From the NCBI GenBank assembly GCA_947579605.1, contig OX388307.1, positions 16,407,237 through 16,471,236 of the forward strand: a stretch of 64,000 bases of DNA. Reading direction: 5' to 3'. Positions 36,901 through 47,340 of this stretch are shown here, in pieces. Within the stretch, counting starts at the first letter, position 1, and each line of letters opens with the position of its first letter. The notes beneath the pieces are model-generated. The model worked only from the letters and a program-made list of their open reading frames with translations. It did not search any database and was not told the origin of the DNA. The DNA is from Athripsodes cinereus. Lineage: Eukaryota; Arthropoda; Insecta; Trichoptera; Leptoceridae. The translations under genes and the position numbers were made by a program.

Positions 36901-39900
36901 ACTGGGTATGTAAAGTGTTCAATGTTTGACAGTGATTTGATAAGTGGAATAAATACACGCATGACTGTTGTCTATTCTACATACAATTTGCATACAAAAA
37001 GTGGTGAAAATCAATTAATTAAAAAGCTTTTTATAATTAAAATAATATGCCAAAGTATGTGTAATCAAAGCCACATTACACTTCATTTCACTGTAACAAA
37101 GCCAATAGGCGTGTAATATGCGTAAATAATTTTACATTGTTGTAATATAAAAAAATAAAATTATAGAAATGTGTGAAACGATATAAAAACTTCAGTGTAA
37201 ATAATTATTGTAACGTCAATCAAACAATTTGCGAGTATTTTATATCTGTCGATATATGTATTGAATACCTATCTTTTGTTTGACTAGAGATAAAAGCTAT
37301 TCACTAACAGCTTGAAACGTAACAACGTGTGTACGACGCTCTAGTGAAGTGTAATGAATATTATTATTATGTACCATATCAATAAATGCAGTATCCATAA
37401 AATACTTACAACATAAATGTATATTTAGACTTAAACACGAACCAGTCATTCACCAATGAGTGTGATCAATGTTCACAATTCACATAACACTGATTATACG
37501 AGTATATTTTACCTATTAGATGTAGTAGCAACACGGAGGCTCTACATTGATGGAGATGTTGAGTGGGTAAATTACCTCAGTAATCATCTTGTAATAGAGG
37601 CTATAATGTGATGTTCATTGTTTTGGAATAAACCGGCTGTTCAACTAGAATCGTCGACTGCGGGTACAATTATTTATTACCGTCATTATTATATTGCCTA
37701 CTGATATATAAATAGTTAAGAGAAGGTCTCTACACTCAGCTCAGTGGTATATTAATAGTCTCATTAATCAATTCAATAAAACAATATATTTACTTAATTA
37801 ACACCTTATTATAGAATGTACCTAAGCCAAATTATTACTTTCATCAATATTCATAAAAAGCGTAGGAAGATGTATCTACCTATAAATCCTCCACAAATAG
37901 CGAATACGTATCAAAATATTTTCAATATATTTGTATAATAGATATCTACTATTCACATGTTTTCAAAAGTTTTACAATGTGTTAATGCAATAATAGGTGC
38001 AGCATAGTTCTTAAAGTGTCTAATGTCTATTTCAGACAAAAGCATTGAAGACTTGGATATTAATGTAGTTAAGTGAGGTATTGAATATACAGAAAACAAG
38101 AATACAAAATTGTTTGTACTGTCAGTGTCGCCAATACCATCTTGCAATTGATGAAATGTAATGGAAATCATTGCAAGACTTTTTAGTACAAATTTATGTC
38201 AACGACGATACCAAAGTATGTAAACAATACTTGAGGTGTACTTCAACAAATCCTACTCTTTTTCTACAATATGCTTACATAGTTAGTTTAAGTAGGCTTA
38301 TAAAAAAAATTCAACTTTAGATTTAAACAAATCTAACAGTTTAAAATCATTGTCACAAATATTGTTGATCTGGACTATGCCAAAATAAATACTCACTAAA
38401 GATTTATTTCTTTAATTATTTCCAGAACATTCGTGAGGAAACCAGAAGCAACACAAGAGAACGAAGGACTTGAAGAGTCTCTAATTGAAGCGACAGAAGA
38501 AGAGGAAGAAATGAAAAAAGATAAGAAAAAAAGGAAAAAGACTCATCCAGGAAACGCTTTCAGCAAAAAGGGAGAGGAAGAAGACATGACACCTGCTGCT
38601 ATTGAACATCAACAGGATGGAGGGATGATTCAAGTCGGAGAAAATATCTCCGTGGATGCCGAACTAGCAGGACCGAACAAGATGCGAGTCAAAAGAGAAA
38701 ATGAAACCGAAGGTATAATAAATTAATATGCACTCGGTGAAAGTAACAGATAAAAGTAAAATAAACGCATTTTATTACAATAATTAATTATTTCCTTAGG
38801 TGTATGATATACATAAATGACATTTGTTTTTATAAAGAAAATTACCGAACCGGCAGATATAAATATAATGAACAAATACATAATATGAATAAAAGCTAAT
38901 GGCTATAAAAGGCACAATGCTTTTATTTTGTTTTCATAAATGGTGAAGAAAAAAAATAAAGACATCTTAAATTCAGGGTCGAGGTTTGCCACCCATCTTG
39001 AATGCCTTAATTTTTTGTTGACACAGAAAAGACAGCTTGCATGTTTATTACATGCAGCTGGTCTGCTGGCTACCCCACTTGTAGGATTTACTGTGATGGT
39101 ATAATAATAGTAGTAGTAGTGAAGAACAACAAAAAATAATTTAACTGGAAAGAAATATTTAGATTAATGCAGTCGATTCTTAATAGGAATGTTTTCAATA
39201 ATAAATTGCTTAAAGCTTGACCTCTGAAGCTTGTGGCACTTTCAAACAATTTTACATACGACGAATTTAATAATGTTGTTTTAGATGTATTGTGTTTTTT
39301 ATCTTTTCTTATAATATATAATCAATAAACTAATATAATAATTTAAAATCATTTTATTGTGCATAATGTTCAGATCACATTGTATTAATCATAATAGACT
39401 ATATAAACTTGACAAGAAAATGGCATCATTCACACAACGTACCAGACACACACAAGTCTAATTAAAAGTAAAAATCTCAGTTACGAAGAGAGAACATAGG
39501 TGAAAACGTTTTTTCAAAACTCGTAGGTAATGTCACAAAAAGTAAAACGCATATTAATGGATGAGAAAAGTAACATTTCTTGATACAATAAAAAAGCCCA
39601 CATCAGAATGAAAGATTACATTACATACATACATATGTACTATGTACGTGTATTATGAACAATATCATTTATAAATTAATGCGAAGTAATAAAATTAAAA
39701 TAATAACATGAATGACAGAAGAAATCCTCTTATTTTCTTTACCTACGCACTTTCATATTTAGTAAACAATAATACTTCTAAGTTGTTAGATATTACATAT
39801 TTTTGTGATGAAACTGTTTAAATTAATTATTGTATGTATTAAATCCAGGTAGACAGACACCTGCCAGGAAAACGCCTACAAATGTCTAATTATAATAGAT

Positions 39901-42900
39901 AGTAATTAATTAACAATATACCTAGCTTACTTTCTTTACAATTAGACAAGGTCTGATCTTAAATATTATTCTATGTTAATTTTGGTCCCAAACTTAACTT
40001 AAAATAAAAAGATAGCAAAAAAGACTGATTAAAAATAAACTATGCTCTTGATTAGTAGAAAACGCAAATTGAAAGTTATTATATTCCCATTGCGATAAAA
40101 TATACCTACTGAGAAGTGTTCATGCATTATTTTTCATGATAAAAAATTGAAAAAATGTGAACGAATGCGTATTCCCATATATTTATCTAGCAGATATGCG
40201 TTGAAAAAAAATATAATAGTAGTTATTATACATATAAGTTGAGCATAATACATAGTATGACAATATTACTTTAAACATATTTTTTTATTTATTTATTTAT
40301 TTATTCATTCTTTACTGTACATTGATAAAAAACAATTACATAAAAGGTATACATTCAAATTAAATACAATCAATATACAGAGGGCGAGTTTATCGCAAAG
40401 GCGCGATCTCTTCCAACTAACCCAAATTTTATCTTTTTTACACTAGAGGGTCGAGGTAAGAAGAAAAAGAAGAAGAAGGCTATCTTGAAACTTTTGCTTC
40501 TTGGAGCCATCCTCAAGGCTAAGATTGGTCTGTTACTGCAACTGCTTACGGCGCATCTCCAAGTCAAGTTCTTCGCGATAGCACTGGCTGGATTAGCTCT
40601 CAACATTGCTAGGTTCTGGTTGGATCTCAAGAAAGGTCACTCTCCACAGAAGGTAGGATAAGATGAAGCATTTATCTTTGAGGGAAAAATAAAATCAAAC
40701 TAACATTATTAATACTTATGTTTTTCATTCAATCATACTTACCTATGTATTCTGTACCTATACTATACTAATGTTATAACTCACTCTGTAATATATTGAT
40801 TATATTAACATCTTTTTAATCCAAATCACTATCATACTGTATCTATTGTCTAACTTTTTCATTCTGTGCATCTCATATAAATTTATTTTCGCATGTGCGC
40901 ATAAATAAAATAATAATATTGTGTACTCCTCATTTCAGTTTATCATCGATCACTTTAATTTTATATCTAAACAAGCATGTATTTATTACGTATCAACATT
41001 TGAACTAATATAATATTATGTAATTATTCTGTTATTTATATATTAATCCAATACCCGTAAAGCATGAAAGCACCAAACCGAACGCTTCTTAATATATAAT
41101 ATGTACATTTAGCTATGTATAATTTATTTGGTAGGTACTCAACATAATCAAATATCCACTGAAAATATTGTGAAGCAAATCGTACATTGATTCTTCAAAA
41201 AACACCAAGTATTGTAAATGCCGTATAAATGTTGTACCTACTAATATTTCTCCTACATGCACACCGAATTCTCTTACTCAACACAACATGCCGCCAACCG
41301 TATTCCAGCCACGTAGCTCTAGAATGTCTGTGTTTTCTCATACCCTTCTTTATCATATATACACTCTCTTCGTCATCAATTCGCTCCACATGTCGGAATC
41401 ATCGCAAGTTAAATAACTCTCGTATTCTATCCACAATACTTCTTTTGCATTCACTATTCTCCTAATATTCTCTTTCCTCACTCTATCAAGCAACGTTTTA
41501 CCAACCATTCTCCTCAGCAATCGCATCTCTACAGCATTTGTTCCACATTCGTCCCTCTTCAACCATGTCCAAGTTTCGCTAGCATACACAAGTTTCGGTA
41601 CATACCAGAATGGTATTGTGCACCAGCATTTTGCCACGTTCGACACACCACCATTTCTGGCATGGGTCGAAGTGCATCGTTCATCCTAGCATCGGCCACT
41701 TTTCTTCTTTCGATATCTCCGTCGCATTTTCCACCCCTCGCAAACAAACGAAAAAACCGTTGTCAATACCGTTGTGGCACAAATAAGATCATTCAAAGCC
41801 TGTGTGGGCGTATACATACTAAAATATTTTTTTGGGAATGTAATGCCAAGATTCTCATCTTAAGTAATTATGATAAGTATTACTAATAATTTTATTTTAT
41901 ATAATATTATACGATTAACTTACGAGATATTTGTATGTAACCAGGCTGTCCAATTTTAGATGTGGATAGATACACCTACAGCTACACAAACATCAAATCT
42001 ACTGCATGAAGTTTATATTTTATGTGATGTCTTTTAATCTTATTAATAAATCATTGCGAATATTATTTTAAAAAAATCCGTTAAAATTATACGTTTTCAT
42101 AACGAATATAATAACGTGTTAATAATACAAATAAATACGTAATGCTATCGTGACTTTTCAGGTTAAAATTAATTTCGACCAAATTATTAATAACTTATGG
42201 AAGAAATTTATTCATTTTGACAAGCAAAATAAATTTTTATGAAGCATGTTATCAAATAGTTTTTCAAATAACAATGAGAACGAGAATTTTTTTGCAAATC
42301 AACTAATTAATTGAAATTCCGTTTATTACCTGCTGATATTAAATATATAAGGTACGTCTCGGTATGTGTAACTATGTATACTCTATCAGTAGAAGCATCT
42401 TTAATACCTACTTACTCAATACTTAATCAACAGTTAGTCAAATTAAATAGATAATAGCGTTTACTATAATAATAGTAAAATACAGGTATGAGACAGATGG
42501 TATAATTAAATAAAGCTTAATAGATAAATAATTAGTTAGGGCACGATTGAGACGTGTCTTTCTACAAGATATTATGACTTCGTTATTATTAGCTGACTAT
42601 AAACATTTGGAAATTTATTATACAAAAAATAGCTACAATGCAATGTTTACAAACTCACTTGAACACATTTGCAAAAAATGAAATACCTAGTTTGAATTAA
42701 AATACGAAATTCATAAATCTCGTTTGCAGATGAAATCATCTCAACTTTGCATTCTTTCGTTTTAATTTTTATTCTCTCTAAATCATGGGTGGCCAACCTT
42801 TTCGGCAGCCGGGCCAAATTTCAGAATGAAATTTCCTACCGGGCCGCACAACAATATACTCCTTATATGGAAAATTTGATAATTTTACTTCACCTGAAAA

Positions 42901-45900
42901 TTTGTACCCCCCCCCCCCCTTCCGTCGTCAAATTTTCAAAATGGTATAGCAGTTTAAAATGTTTCAAAACTCCAAGAATATTTTCGAAAAATACCTCTAT
43001 CAAAAAAGTAACAGGTACTTGTACCGACTATTATTAGAAAAAGTGTGTATAAATAAACCATTGCCCCACCCCCCTTTTTATACACATGCTAAAATCAGTT
43101 AATAATCCTTGATAGTCTATTCTATTCTATTCTTCTCAAGGCCATCCACTCGTTTGCGAGTGATTTAGGTCCTTGATAGTCAATATTATTTGATGGACTT
43201 TAAAATATATTAAATAGATGTCCATTATTCTTTATCAATTAGATGTTATTTAGGTTTACTTTGATTACAATTTCACTAGATGTGATAAATGGTCTATAAT
43301 TCACAATAATATTATCTACTTAGGTACATTTATTTACTACTACTACTACTACTATACCATCACGGCATATCCCACAAGTGGGGTAGCCAGCAGATCAGCT
43401 GCATGTAAGAAACATGCAAACTGTCCTCTTCGTGCCAATATAAAATCAAGACATTCAGGATGGGTGGCAAACCTCATCGCTGAATTTAAGATGTAAAATG
43501 TCTTTTATTTTTAAAATAAAATAAAAAAAATTATTTACACTTAGCAAAATTAGAGCTTCAAGTGAAAATGAAGTTGATTGATCTCAAGTTCCCTAATTCA
43601 CGACGCTATCTAGGTAGATAATGTAATTTAAATATGTGAACAGAGGAAGTTATAAAAGATGAAATAAAACGTTTTGGATGTCCTATCTTTGGGTGTTTAT
43701 AACGTCCTGATTTCACCCTCTCTGCTAACAATTTATCTTAAGACAAACTCTGAACTTGTAAAAAAAATGTATTTGCATCTAAGAGGTTGATCTCAAAGAA
43801 TACAGGAACCAATATTTTTTTAATCATTCAATCTCACTATATTCCAAATCCAGACTCTAAATACACGATGACGAATAATAATAACATTATTCGTATGAAG
43901 CAATTACTTGTACGCAAAATGGTTCTAATACGTTATAAATAACCGGGTTATAAATATTATTATGTGCGTATAGTAAGTATATCTTCGTATGTATGTATAC
44001 ATGTTCCAACGACTGAATACGTAGGTGATATTTTGGTATTCAGAATTTAAAGTTAGGCAGGTTTAATCTTCATATAGCCTGGTTTAATACGACACGCCCA
44101 TGTAGCCAATACTTAGAACTTTTAATCCCAACTTTCTTCGGACTCCTCGACCAATAACAATAAAGAAGGCTTTTCCCAAGTACTTGGGACGGCAGATATT
44201 ACGCTCGAAGAGCCTGCTTTAGTTATCACAATTCTACATACCATTTAAAACCCCGCATCACTCAGTATTAAATAAACAAAAAAACATGGTAGGTACATAC
44301 ATGGCAAAAAGTACGAAAGAACTCTTATTACAAAACTTGAAGTTTGATACCCCACATGCCAATATTTAATAAAACGTAGGCATCCACGTGAAAAAAGTAC
44401 TAAAACGTTTTCTTGGTTTTAAAAAAAACTTGATTTGACACCCAACCATAACCAGACTGTGTCAAAAATGGTTACTTGGGCTCTTGAATGACAGTACCTA
44501 CCTACTTACTACCGATATGTGAAAAATGTCATTCAAAAGACTTTTATGCGATGCCGAGGATTGTTAGAATTCCTCTAGTAGAAGTAATAATGGTATCCCA
44601 ATGCTTACGAATTAGCTTAAATTCAATTGAGTATATGTACTTAAACCAGCTTAATCCGACTCTAAAGCTTTTATGCACCATGCTATCTCCCTCATAAAAG
44701 AGTTAGCACAATCTACTACATTGTGCAAATGCATTATAAAGGTACATAATCCTTTCATACTCAACTCCAATTTTTTACTGCAAATACTTACTGGCAGTCA
44801 TCAATGTTCACGCCACGAGAAGGTACACGATAATTACAGCAGTACCTACCCTTAAAACAATGTTGACATTACTGTAACAACGTAGTGTGACAGTGACATC
44901 AATACCGATATGTACAAATATAATCATATTGAGTGTTTACCTATTCACCATTGTATCTACGTATAATTGGAATATACATAGGTATAGGTATACGGTGCGG
45001 GTGTGGATATTATTATATATCGGCATCCGACACTACCATAGCTACCACTAGGGCCTCACATGTGGATGCACAAATCTGTATGTAACTAACTGTTCGATAC
45101 ACAACACAATAAACATTTATTTTAACAGTAATTTTATTTACCAAAACTAATATTATTTATAGCACGCTTTTACTACTCATTCTAACTGTTAATCGTAATG
45201 TAAGATTATTATTATTATTATAATCATGTGTACATAATTATTATGCCCAACAATCTACTTACAGAACACATACCTATTTTAATATTCCGCGGCTACATGC
45301 AGTAGCGGTCTTTACGGCGGGCTAACTGGATGAGCGCCTTTGATCCTGGACAATAAACTAAAGATATCGATTTTTTAAAAACGAATTAAAAAAAATATTA
45401 CTATTTTTCTTTCAAAATTCATATATAAAAATTAGATGTGGTTTTTTTAATTGCTATTCCAGAATAAAAATATGGGGAGGGAGGGGTAGAAATTTGAAAA
45501 ACTGGATATCTTTGAAATTCCTATACCAATTAATATTAGTCAAGGGCCCCACAATCCGAATTATGCACTTTTTGAGTTGTTTGGTTATTATTGTTCTGAG
45601 TTATAACAATTATTATAAGATGTCTAAACATAGACATACTAGACTTGCAACGCGGAACATTTTAACGGAATTTTTGTGTTCCAACATCGATGACCTTCAA
45701 GCATTAGCATTGTATTGTGTCATTACATTACATTACATTAGCGTCAGTCTAAAACTGGATGCAAAATTTGACTGGCTGCATGACCGATTTTACCTATCAA
45801 GTATATCTTTGTGTCTAAATGTATTTACATATCGTTTTTTTATATGGTTACCATGAAATTGTAAGATTGTAATAATTAATAAAAGCTTTTGACCGTTGAT

Positions 45901-47340
45901 GTCAATTAAATAAATAGTTAATATAGTTTGCCTGTAGCTTCGCGAAATTTGATCCGTCCGGGACCCCGTAAAAGCTAAGACCGCCGCTGACTATTTGATG
46001 ACATTATTTCAGTTTCAATTTTTTATTGCGTTTCTTAAAATGCGCCCATATGATAGCTATAGAGCTACGTATTTATTTAAAAGTATCACTCTGGAAATGC
46101 AGCATAAAAAAAACAAATTCAAAAAGTCAATAACGAATCTGATACCTCCAAGAGCAATTCAGAGGTTAAATTTCTTTTACTGCTAACTTTAATTTTCTTT
46201 CAATCAAAACTTGAGGACTTATCACAGGTCATATAATTATTTATTATTTGAAACTAATTATTTATTATTTGAAACTATCTATCCACAGTTTTTTAATTCC
46301 CTCCATTCAATCAATCAAAACACATTTCTTTACCTATGTGATTAGCATGAACAGAATACAGTAAAATACAAAAATCCATAATAGGTAATAATGTGCAAGT
46401 TGATTTTTTGCGCATATTTTATATTTTCATTGTATAATATTTAATACTTCACAACAATATTTCATACAATAACATCAGATGTATAATAGTGTTGTAAGTA
46501 TGCTAGTCTAGAATGTTATTAGCTTCTGATATTGTGACTAAACAAAGTATGTGTGTGTATGTGGTGTGACGCAGGTGATTTACTATGAACACGCACAACA
46601 CCAACATCATTACGAGCACGATGATGACCAGGGATGGGGAGGATACTGGTCCAGAAGTATAGACACCAAAGGTGGAGACAAGAAGGTGAGGATATTCCAT
46701 TCAAGTCTAGCGAGAGCTTGGTCGGTGATGGATGGTTTAATATGGAAGAGTATAACACAAACAACTACTTAGTACTGTATTACATAATTCCTAGAGTAAA
46801 TATTACAACACTAATATAACAAAAAAGATATCCTATATCTTTATACCAAGTAGGTACATGAAACATGAAGACTTACACAATACTGCTGAGCTGCGAATAA
46901 TCTCTAGTAGCATTTTTCCCTTATGTTAATTTCCTTCTCCGCCCCCAGAGAAATTACATTTAGAAAAATTGGTACTTCCGACAAAATCTTAAATTCAACG
47001 GTTCCAACATCAGCTGCATAATTTTAAAATAAAAGAAATTAATATAATAGGAGAATCAAACTCAACCTTACTGAAATATTGCGCACATGTACCTTTCTAT
47101 GTCTATGCACATGACTATTTCTATGCACAAATCTTTATTTTTTTCAGTAAAACAATAAATTTATTTTGAATAAGATAACAGCCTATTGTCACAGTTGATA
47201 AATATGTACCTATAGCATTTTTTTTTTATATTTAAAGCGTAAAGATTTTGTTATATAAATTTCAGGGAGATTTCATTGAACCAGAAAGCAGCAGTGATGA
47301 CTTGGCCTATGGAGGTTGGGCTAGATCTTACAAAAAATAA
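23026..47340 (+). CDS. Osiris-like (DUF1676) secreted/membrane protein
   Basis: Six coding exons (23026-23251, 35088-35220, 38426-38712, 40447-40652, 46575-46685, 47266-47340) join in phase to 345 codons. The N-terminus is a signal peptide with cleavage likely after Ala22. Two cysteines (42 and 51) match the two-Cys region of Osiris proteins. Residues ~125-175 are strongly charged (poly-Glu then poly-Lys/Arg). A Lys cluster precedes a long hydrophobic stretch (~226-273), the DUF1676 membrane-like segment. Exon 5 is His-rich (EHAQHQHHYEHDDDQ), and the C-terminus DDLAYGGWARSYKK fits the Osiris AQxLAY/Tyr tail. Osiris proteins are insect-specific and linked to endosomal trafficking and cuticle formation. 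The gene is unusually long: intron 1 is 11.8 kb and full of insertions. Which Osiris member this is cannot be told, and it has no Osiris neighbour in the window. It converges on NOG1. Confidence 0.85.
23836..23968 (+). repeat. Dispersed repeat family A, copy
   Basis: Diverged copy: CCATCCTAAATGTCTTATTT, then GGTCAGCTGGCTACCCTACT and a TAGTAGTAG tail. Confidence 0.65.
26346..26689. mobile_element. hAT-like MITE with a nested LINE tail
   Basis: Ends CAGCGGCGTGCCTTCC (left) and, inverted, TAGCGCTTTGCTTTCC (right) continue into long inverted arms sharing AAATATGCAACG and TAAATAAATAATCTTAAAAA. Flanks are GTAATAAT (26338-26345) and GTAACAAT (26690-26697), an 8-bp duplication with one mismatch. A family B LINE tail (about 26427-26570) was inserted later between the arms. 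Confidence 0.75.
26427..26570 (+). repeat. LINE-tail repeat family B, copy
   Basis: GGTTAGTTGGAAGAGATCGC followed by CCTTTGCGATAAACTC and ending in AGTAAAGAATGAATAAAT. Near full-length tail, nested in the MITE at 26346. Confidence 0.7.
28305..28375. repeat. 30-bp minisatellite
   Basis: About two and a half copies of a GC-rich 30-bp unit (ATCGCGGACGCCAGCGCC then GATCTATTATAG), with the ATCGCGGA box recurring at about 28306, 28336 and 28366. It sits in Osiris intron 1. Confidence 0.75.
29732..29858 (-). pseudogene. CR1/L2-type LINE reverse transcriptase C-terminus
   Basis: On the minus strand it reads MWNYLPEQVRMTQSLALFKS, then RLKTHLFGVSYN and a stop. The WN-LP-x-VR...F-K-x-LK-x-HLF pattern is the hallmark C-terminus of CR1/L2-like non-LTR retrotransposons. 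Only ~40 codons are present. The AT-rich sequence to 29520 may be its 3' UTR. Confidence 0.75.
30691..30957 (+). mobile_element. Hammerhead-bearing short retroposon with poly(A) (copy 2)
   Basis: A 267-bp insertion flanked by a perfect 12-bp repeat TGGTTATCAATA (30679-30690 and 30958-30969). It contains an A13-T15 run (30743-30770), a hammerhead motif (30786-30825), an AT-rich region and a pure 72-base A run (30886-30957) directly before the right duplication. The poly(A) and target duplication show insertion by reverse transcription of a polyadenylated RNA. The intact A run suggests a recent event or an expanding homopolymer. The stretch after the ribozyme (AGTGTTTTTTAATTATATTT) resembles the matching place in copy 1. 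Confidence 0.8.
30786..30825 (+). ncRNA. Hammerhead self-cleaving ribozyme motif (HHR-2)
   Basis: Stem I 5' GTTA (30786-30789), core CTGATGA (30790-30796), extra U (30797), stem II GGAC/GTCC (30798-30801 with 30806-30809) around loop GGAT, GAA (30810-30812), stem III AAGTACTT (30813-30820), cleavage-site base A (30821), stem I 3' TAAC (30822-30825). All conserved core bases are present. Stem III is again self-complementary, fitting a dimeric hammerhead. Predicted cleavage is between 30821 and 30822. Confidence 0.78.
31225..31305 (-). repeat. LINE-tail repeat family B, copy
   Basis: AAATTAAATACAACCAATAT then ACAGAGGGTGAGTTAATCGC, with the ACTAACCCAAAT end, as in the copy at 40276-40437. Confidence 0.65.
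32455..32640 (-). mobile_element. tRNA-derived SINE (copy 2, degenerate)
   Basis: Shares with copy 1 (5518-5760) the body motif ATCCAGGATAACTTGAAAAA, the GTACTAACGTG segment, ATCGAGCTAG, and a B-box-like head (GAACCCGGGATCTCGTG on the plus strand). The A-box end is worn away. Confidence 0.65.
33573..33715 (+). repeat. Dispersed repeat family A, copy
   Basis: TCTTCAATTCAGCGATTAAG, TATCCTGAATGTCC and TACGAAGAGGACAACACGTG match the family; the 3' half is diverged. Confidence 0.6.
34828..34940 (+). repeat. Dispersed repeat family A, copy
   Basis: ACAATTCAGCGATGAGGTAT, CATCCATCCTGAATGTTAG and a GTAGTATTAGTAG end match the family. It ends about 150 bases before Osiris exon 2. Confidence 0.6.
35221..38425 (+). 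other. Intron 2 of the Osiris-like gene
   Basis: No extra exon seen. A minus-strand scrap of family A lies at about 36297-36352 (GTCCTCTTCGCGCCAA). The rest is AT-rich and unremarkable. Confidence 0.5.
38961..39119 (+). repeat. Dispersed repeat family A, near-full copy
   Basis: Runs from GACATCTTAAATTCAGGGTC through GAGGTTTGCCACCCATCTTG and CTGGCTACCCCACTTGTAGG to a (TAG)n tail. The microsatellite tail suggests the 3' end of a non-LTR element or SINE. Lies in Osiris intron 3. Confidence 0.7.
40276..40437 (-). repeat. LINE-tail repeat family B, copy next to a splice acceptor
   Basis: Minus-strand copy with the tail end (TTTATTTATTTATTCATTCT) on the left and the GCGATAA...GCGCGATCTC motif on the right. 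It ends about 10 bases before the 3' splice site of Osiris exon 4 (AG at 40445-40446), so almost the whole branch-point region of that intron lies in repeat sequence. Confidence 0.75.
41195..41760 (-). pseudogene. LINE reverse transcriptase C-terminus, frameshifted
   Basis: Minus-strand frames carry the tail of a non-LTR polyprotein in order: ARGGKCDGDIERR (about 41740), YASETWTWLKRDECGTNAVE then MRLLRRMVGKTLLDRVR (about 41480-41590), and RIDDEESVYMIKKG (about 41385). The pieces lie in different frames with stops between them, so the copy is dead. Its family differs from the fragment at 21726. Confidence 0.75.
42785..42950. mobile_element. hAT-type element end fragment
   Basis: ATGGGTGGCCAACCTTTTCG followed by GCAGCCGGGCCAAA and CCGGGCCGCAC matches a common hAT-family terminal sequence. 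A poly-C run follows at about 42909-42920. The opposite end was not found. Confidence 0.5.
43336..43505 (-). repeat. Dispersed repeat family A, best copy
   Basis: Plus strand reads (TAC)n, CCATCACGGCATATCCCACA, AGTGGGGTAGCCAGCAGATC, CTGTCCTCTTCGTGCCAATA and CATCGCTGAATTTAAGATGT. Together with 38961-39119 this defines a ~165-bp unit with a TAG-repeat tail. Confidence 0.7.
45300..45989. mobile_element. Probable hAT-like element in Osiris intron 4
   Basis: Left end CAGTAGCGGTCTTTACGGCG; right end, inverted, CAGCGGCGGTCTTAGC then TTTTACGGGG. Flanking octamers GCTACATG and ACTATTTG match at only 5 of 8 positions, so the duplication is weak. The interior contains a 120-codon open frame (45494-45856, +) with no recognised domain. 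Confidence 0.55.

Noticed and set aside
44175..44190. 16-base palindrome TCCCAAGTACTTGGGA
   Set aside because: Isolated, with no paired element or context; plausible by chance in 64 kb.
46503..46819. Several frames on both strands around Osiris exon 5
   Set aside because: Shadows of the real exon 46575-46685.
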